NCBI GenBank assembly: GCA_947652605.1
Contig: OX393579.1
Coordinates: 6,944,001-7,008,000, forward strand
Source of the DNA: Elmis aenea
Taxonomy: Eukaryota > Arthropoda > Insecta > Coleoptera > Elmidae
Direction: 5' to 3'
Length of the DNA stretch: 64,000 nt
Position 1 is the stretch's first letter. Each line of letters opens with the position of its first letter. A program made the position numbers and the translations under genes. Under the pieces are notes generated by a model. The model searched no databases. It saw only the letters and a program-made list of their open reading frames with translations, and was not told the DNA's origin. This document shows, one piece after another, positions 58,272 through 64,000 of this stretch.

Positions 58272-59722
58272 CAGGGATGGAAAACGTAACGTAACGATAC
58301 CCGATAACGTTATAATAACGATTCAACTATAATTTTTTATGCAATAACGTAACGATATTTTTATAACGTTATATAACGTTATAATAACCGATAACGTTTC
58401 GTTAAAAGTTATTTTGTATCGTTATTCTCTATAAATTAAATTTTTATATGGCGATCTTTTTATTTTCTGAAGATATAATATTTTGTTTGTATTTTAGAAA
58501 TTAAAATGAAAATAAAATATCTCAACCTCAACGTAATATTGTAGGTACTATTTTTTAAATTTACATTTACAGATCCCAAAAATTATTTCAGAGTTACAAA
58601 TAAAAATTGTTTTTATACAGCATGTTTCTTAAATAATGTGAAAAAATTCGGGAGGTGATACTTAATCGAAAATTAAGAGGGGTCTTTCATATTTTTTTTT
58701 CTTTAGGGTCCCTTTTCGGAGTTACACTCCCCTAAAGGAGATCGGTAAAATTGGGTTTTTATTTTATTTCCCAAATTTGGATAAATGTGGGAGATTTATA
58801 CTTATAAAAAGGTTTCCCATAGTAATATTTTTAATCATCTCCCACCTTCACAGGGGGCTGAAAAGTGCGACCCCTGTTGGTTTTTTTATCAGGACTTTTT
58901 GGTGGGTTGAAATCTAGCAATTTTAAATTTTCTTTAAAAACTTGATTTATTTAGAAGTTTTTTTTATTCTTTAACTGTTCTCGTTAAACCTACAGTTTTT
59001 GAGTAAAAAATTATATGAATGTACATGAACCATCAAATATTCCAATATAAAACGATATTGGATAGAAATGACGGGTGTAACTCATTTTGACGCTTACGCG
59101 GCGACGCCCGTCAATTCTACCCAATATGAACATAAACATCATATTCACTCATTTAATTTTTTACTCAAATCTGTAAGATTTACGAGAAAAACTAAAGAAT
59201 AAAAAAAGGTTCTAAATAAATCACACTAACAAAATTTTTTTTTTGCAAAATATCAACTCACCAAAAAGTTCTGATTAAAAAACCAACAGAGGTCGCACTT
59301 TTCAGCCCCCTATGAAGGTGGAAGATGATTGAAAATAATACTATGGGAAACCTTTACATAAGTATAAAACATCTACCAAATATCATTCTCCTACATTTAT
59401 CTAAATTTGAGAAATAAAATAAAAACCTAATTTTATCGCTCCCCTTTAGGGGGGTGTAACTCCGAAAGGAGACGTCTAAGAAAAAATTGTTATATAAAAG
59501 ACCCCACTTTATTTTCAATAAGGAATCACTTTCCGATTTTTTTTGCATTATTTAAGAAACACCCTGTATATCATAATTTATGTAACGTTATATAACGTTA
59601 TATAACGTTATATAACATAACAATTCATTTTTTTAACGTTATTTATAACGTTACGTAACGAAAACAAATAATAAATAACGTTATGCAATAACGTAACGAT
59701 TTAAAACGTTATTCCATCCCTG
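58272..59722. mobile_element. hAT element with TAACGTTA-rich ends, hosting a MITE
   Basis: The ends are CAGGGATGGAAAACG and the complement of CAGGGATGGAATAACG. A perfect 8-bp duplication CTGCAAAT flanks them (58264-58271 and 59723-59730). Both subterminal zones (about 58285-58435 and 59575-59710) are dense in TAACGTTATAACGTT. There is no transposase. The centre is filled by the 949-bp MITE at 58618-59566. Confidence 0.92.
58618..59566. mobile_element. Long-inverted-repeat TA MITE nested in the hAT
   Basis: TA flanks (58616-58617 and 59567-59568). The left CAGCATGTTTCTTAAATAAT is inverted against CAGGGTGTTTCTTAAATAAT at the right. The arms extend about 370 bp, including GGGGCTGAAAAGTGCGACCC. 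It is the same family as 48802-49697. Confidence 0.88.
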
Positions 59723-59730
59723 CTGCAAAT

Positions 59731-60320
59731 GCTACGTAAATAGAAAATGAGTTCGTGTTTGTATTGAAAAATTAACAGCATCAACAAAATGCACTCGCCA
59801 ATCACGTTTGCAAATCTGTATCGATTTGTGTACCTCGTTCGTATACAAAAGAGCAGCGGTTAAGGCTCGCCGATTGTCGACCAGAAATAACGTGTGTACT
59901 AACAAAAGACCATCGGTTAAACGTCGTCGATTGTCGACCAAAATAACTTGTGGCTATTTTACGGGCGACAACTCTACTACGTTCCATAAGTCTGATGAGA
60001 GTCGTTTAGTTTAATGCGTTTGGCCTTTTCGCGGACCACAATGGGCGAAGGAAGTTTCGTTTAAGTGAAAGTAAAAGATGTGTTTATTTGCTGTTTTTGA
60101 GTTTGTTGTACGGTTTTGAGATATACAAAAAAATACTGTTTATATTTAAAGCGAAAAATGTTGTGTTGAGCACCAGTAAAATCGATTTAAATAACTCGCA
60201 TTTGTAAAACTTAAAACCAGAAAAATTTACGAGTGAATTTTGCATGTATCTATTACAAAGACTTTATCCCTATTTTTGTCTGGATTTAACATTTTGCGTA
60301 TAGTCTTACAATTTTATATA
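59731..60320. repeat. Spacer with a two-copy 57-bp tandem repeat (about 59848-59955)
   Basis: CGATTGTCGACCA recurs exactly 57 bases apart (59871 and 59928) within a GC-richer patch. Because 57 is divisible by three, the minus strand carries a 19-residue repeat, LVDNRRRLTDGLL then LVDNRRALTAALL. I recognise no gene. Confidence 0.5.
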
Positions 60321-60322
60321 TA

Positions 60323-62608
60323 CAGGGTGACAATAATCTACATGTGTTGTATAGGTAACTTTGTTATTACAAGAGTAACAAAGTCGGTTAAATTAGCAAA
60401 GTTGGGCAGAATTTCAAGACGAATTTAATGCCATTTTGACATTTGGTCTACACCTTCAACTTTTTTAAATATTTTGAAAAAACCAAAAACAGACGATTTT
60501 TTCAATGGTAAATAATTCCACAGCCACCTATGTTAAAACCAAAGTGTGAATTGATTCCTTTAGATATTTTTACGTAGAATTAGAAAAAAATATTTAAAAA
60601 GTCATAGCTCACTCGATTTTCGAGATATAAGCCAAACTTGACTTTTTTTAAATGGCAACCATAGTTGGCTATGGGTTCATTAAATAGCTTATTTTCTTCT
60701 GATTTCAAAAATGTATGGGTTGTCATATCTATTTCCATTTTCTTACAATTTGCAAAAACCGAAATTATTACTAAATAGTATAAGGGTGCCTTGGAATTGG
60801 ACAAGAATGTCATGTTTTCTTGCTTTATATCTAATCATCAGAAACAATTGAAATTACTAGTAAAATAATTTAATTGAACAATAACAAATAAAATACTTCG
60901 TGGCTAATATTAATAAACTACTAACATAATAATTAATGACTAAAATTAAATTAAAAATTATAATAATGCTTCAAAGTGGCCACCATTTTCTTGAACACAC
61001 AGTTGACACCGTTTTAATATTTCACTTTGCACTTTTAGTAAAGTATTATGTCTGATTTCTGCTACAGCTGCTCTTATTTTGGTTTTCAGGTGATCAACAC
61101 TATGGGGCTTTTCTTTATAAACTTTATCTTCAATAGTTCCCCATAGAAAAAAATCAAGAGGCGTTAGGTCCGGAGACCTGGGAGGCCATGCAATGGGACC
61201 TCTGTTACCTATCCAGTTAGGAAATTTTTCTAATAAATAGTTTGATACTATTTGTGCATTGTGAGCTGGTGCTCCATCATGCTGAAAGTAATTCAAATTT
61301 TGAATCAAGTTCAATGGAAGATCGTCCAACATTTCTTCTAATTGATTTTGTAAAAATAACAAATAGCGCTCTGAATTTAAATTTTCCTCATAAAAATAAG
61401 GACCGAGTATTTTTGTACCAAGAATGGCACACCAAACATTGATACTAAAAACATGTTGATCACGTCTTTCAACCGTTAAGTGTGGATTTTCCCTCGCCCA
61501 GTAAATATGATTTTTTCTATTAAATAATCCATTGTTTGTAAATTTTGCCTCGTCAGTAAATAAAATTGATTGAGAAAAGAGTTCGTGTCTTCGACTTTCT
61601 TCTACGAACCATGTAGCATAGTTTAATCTTCTATCCAAATCTGTTGGGTACAACGTATTTCCAATATGATGATGATAAGGATTAAAATTATTTTGTTTTA
61701 AAATTATTCTTGCTTGTTCTCTGGATACGTTACACTCAAGTCCGATTTCTCGTACAGATGCAGTTGGTTTAAAAGTATTGTATGCCAAAACAAGTACCTC
61801 TGTATCTTCATTAAAATTTATTTTGGCATCTTTTGGTTTAGAAAATGATCCATACTGTTTTAAATTAGCTTCGAGTTTTGCAAACAATCTTTTATCTGGC
61901 TGCCTTCTTTCCATGTATGTTAGTAGATATAATTCCGATGCTGCGTTTACATCACGATTACAACTGTAGTAGCAAAATAACATATCATTTTTTTCTTCCC
62001 TCGAATAAGCCATATTTTTTATTTTTTTAAACTTTTATCACAATTACTTAACACATTCACATCAGTAATTAGCAGCAAAACAGAACTTAGTTTGACAACT
62101 AATTTAAAAAAAACAAAAAATGCTCTCCAGTTCCAAGGCACCCTTATACTATTTAGTAATAATTTCGGTTTTTGCAAATTGTAAGAAAACTAATGGAAAT
62201 AGATATGACAACCCATACATTTTTGAAATCAGAAGAAAATAAGCTATTTAATGAACCCATAGCCAACTATGGTTGCCATTTAAAAAAAGTCAAGTTTGGC
62301 TTATATCTCGAAAATCGAATGAGCTATGACTTTTTAAATATTTTTTTCTAATTCTACGTAAAAATATCTAAAGGAATCAATTCACACTTTGGTTTTAACA
62401 TAGGTGGCTGTGGAATTATTTACCATTGAAAAAATCGTCTGTTTTTGGTTTTTTCAAAATATTTAAAAAAGTTGAAGGTGTAGACCAAATGTCAAAATGG
62501 CATTAAATTCGTCTTGAAATTCTGCCCAACTTAGCTAATTTAACCGACTTTGTTACTCTTGTAATAACAAAGTTACCCATACAACACATGTAGATTATTG
62601 TCACCCTG
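60323..62608. mobile_element. Complete mariner-type transposon with ~480-bp inverted repeats
   Basis: TA flanks (60321-60322 and 62609-62610). The ends CAGGGTGACAATAATCTACA are exact inverted copies. The arms, 60323 to about 60801 and about 62127 to 62608, remain highly similar throughout. The interior carries one unbroken transposase gene on the minus strand. The open frame at 60580-60813 is arm sequence and not a gene. With both ends and the gene intact, this is the only plausibly autonomous element in the window. Confidence 0.93.
60958..62013 (-). CDS. Mariner-type transposase, DUF4817 N-terminus, apparently intact
   Basis: This is a 351-residue intact frame with a true ATG at 62011-62013. 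Transposases of this kind bind the element's inverted ends and cut and paste it at TA. Residues 1-60 (SREEKNDMLFCYYSCNRDVN, ending QYGSFSKP) form the DUF4817-like helical domain. A second HTH lies around residues 83-107 (ASVREIGLECNVSREQARII). The catalytic domain shows LFTDEAKF (D154), YFQHDGAPAHN (D246) and PRSPDLTPLDFFLWG (D282). That leaves 35 residues between the second and third Asp, where classical mariners have 34. It ends GHFEALL. It is single-exon and lies between ~480-bp inverted repeats. The closest relation in the window is the 47-codon tail at 1208-1351. Confidence 0.92.
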   Translation of the reverse strand: MAYSREEKNDMLFCYYSCNRDVNAASELYLLTYMERRQPDKRLFAKLEANLKQYGSFSKPKDAKINFNEDTEVLVLAYNTFKPTASVREIGLECNVSREQARIILKQNNFNPYHHHIGNTLYPTDLDRRLNYATWFVEESRRHELFSQSILFTDEAKFTNNGLFNRKNHIYWARENPHLTVERRDQHVFSINVWCAILGTKILGPYFYEENLNSERYLLFLQNQLEEMLDDLPLNLIQNLNYFQHDGAPAHNAQIVSNYLLEKFPNWIGNRGPIAWPPRSPDLTPLDFFLWGTIEDKVYKEKPHSVDHLKTKIRAAVAEIRHNTLLKVQSEILKRCQLCVQENGGHFEALL

Positions 62609-62610
62609 TA

Positions 62611-64000
62611 TATTTTGGCAAAATTTTTATGTAACAATTATAAATATGCAAGAAATAAAATAATACGTATTATTTTCTTACTGCTTTGCTCTCTGTTTTC
62701 TTATTATTTACTTTATAATCTATTATTTCAAGATTTTCACTTGTCACCATTTCGATACATCCCCTTAATTAATTTGTATTTTAATTAAAGCATTAAACTC
62801 GAGTTGAAACTCCATCGAGCGGGCTGCGGTAATTATAGAGCTCTCATTACTAAGTAATTAATTAATTCTTGTATTTTAATTATGGGAAACTTTTCAGGCT
62901 TCGCTAACAAAAAGTGCGGTAATCGAATTATTCCGGGATAAATGTGTAAATAGACGTGCCACCTTTAAGTTTTTAAATCTTTAATCATTTGATAAGCGCT
63001 TTAGAGATTACGGTTCTTTAGAGATGTGGTAATTTTTCTTGTTGTGTATTTGGTTTATAAATATCCGAATACTATTTATTAAAAGAACATGGCAAAATTA
63101 TAAATGGAAGAAGTTTATTCGAAACGTTTGTAATGGAATTTGAAATATTTGAAATTTATTTCATATTATGCTTAGAATTTAAAAATTATTGTCTTGGTTA
63201 TAGCTCACATTCATCTTCTGACTTAATAAAAATAGTGAGAATATTTTGCGTTTTGTGATGCCAAAGCTATTTGGTTAGGAATGAAGAATACTTCGTAGCA
63301 TTTTTTAAATTTCAATTTAGATTGGTACAAATTTTAATTTGTTATTGTTAATTTGTATACAAGTAAACACTTTTAGAAAGAATATTTTTTCGACATTAAC
63401 AGTGGCAATCAATTTGAAACAGAAAAGAAAGTAACCAAATAAGTGGTTTAGGAAATTTTAAATTTGTTTTTTTCTGGTATGCATTTGTTTAAAATGTTAA
63501 ACAAGTTAAAGGAAAAAACGTTAAAAATATTTGTAACATTATGATAAATGCGAAGAAGGTTATAAGCAAGTAAAATACTACTGGGTCTTATAGACCCGGC
63601 ACACAGAGGGTTAATTAGAAAAACCAGTTACAATGAAATGAAAATTGATTTTAACCTTCTCCTCTTTAACTGTTTCATTTTTTGACGATCGTTGAAAAGT
63701 GTTAAATAAAAAAAGATGCTTTTAAGAACATTTCTCGGACATTTTATCAATAACAAAGCACAAAAAAATTAATATCAAAGACTATATGATGAGAATATGG
63801 TGAACGATGTTATAAATAAGTTAAAAATGTTGAATAATGTTAATACGCGATGTATTTGGACGAAGCAGATGAGTACAAAAAAGCGCTCAGAAGCGGAGCT
63901 TTCCGTTTCGTGAAGGTTAAAGGTTAAGTAAAACCGAACACGCAATGCAAATAACGCAATTATCATTAAGAGCGAGAAGAGAACTCACAAAAGGTCATCT
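62611..64000. other. Non-coding sequence; possible lone piggyBac end near 63568-63603
   Basis: ACTGGGTCTTATAGACCCGG followed by CACACAGAGGG and TTAA (63604-63607) looks like the terminus of a piggyBac element reading leftwards, but no partner end is visible. The rest shows nothing. Confidence 0.35.

Noticed and set aside
60580..60813. 77-residue minus-strand frame beside the transposase
   Set aside because: Lies entirely in the left inverted-repeat arm of the transposon and is mirrored in the right arm.

Overview
The window is AT-rich eukaryotic DNA, almost certainly from an arthropod and most likely an insect. The evidence is the set of transposon families: Jockey-like LINEs, piggyBac and hAT elements, PHD-finger pogo-like elements, and Tc1/mariner elements with TA-CAGGGTG ends. 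Low gene density and spliced-type coding agree with this. I cannot name the species.

Host gene content is minimal. I can support one host coding exon on the + strand (about 3799-4270). It sits in a GC/CpG-richer island (about 2600-4270) that looks like a promoter or 5' leader, and it ends at a good splice donor (GTAAGG at 4271). I find no further host exon in the following 60 kb. The simplest reading is a 5' exon followed by a giant transposon-filled intron, but intergenic sequence cannot be excluded.

The remainder is layered mobile DNA. At 854-1572 there is a MITE that keeps the last 47 codons of a transposase. At about 4880-7085 a LINE is split by a hAT element, which is itself split by a piggyBac element. 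At 7911-9732 and 13431-14721 there are two very long TA-flanked palindromes. A ~125-bp tandem array with a three-unit higher-order period lies at about 11015-11890. LINE fragments lie at 18231-18993 and about 19463-20060. A piggyBac element (20296-22840) contains a 4-bp-TSD element of possible Sola type (20494-22261). Three different pogo-like elements that all keep a C-terminal PHD-type zinc finger lie at 23621-24506, 26580-28009 and 33765-35157. Around them are piggyBac, SINE and LINE fragments. At 36687-36826 there is an almost perfect 140-bp Harbinger-like MITE, and at 37593-38786 a decayed mariner with an internal tandem duplication.

Further right are a mariner pseudogene broken by an LTR (about 40740-41546), a 356-bp tandem dimer (47149-47830), a long-inverted-repeat MITE (48802-49697), a Jockey deletion derivative (about 51000-51790), a tRNA-derived SINE with intact target duplications (56001-56263), and a hAT element hosting a second copy of the 48802 MITE family (58272-59722).

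The one apparently intact mobile gene is a 351-residue DUF4817/mariner-type transposase (60958-62013, minus strand) inside a complete 2286-bp element with ~480-bp inverted repeats. Relic ends of the same family occur at about 26470-28066 and 42584-42692. The other TA-CAGGGTG palindromic elements are candidates for past mobilisation by related transposases.
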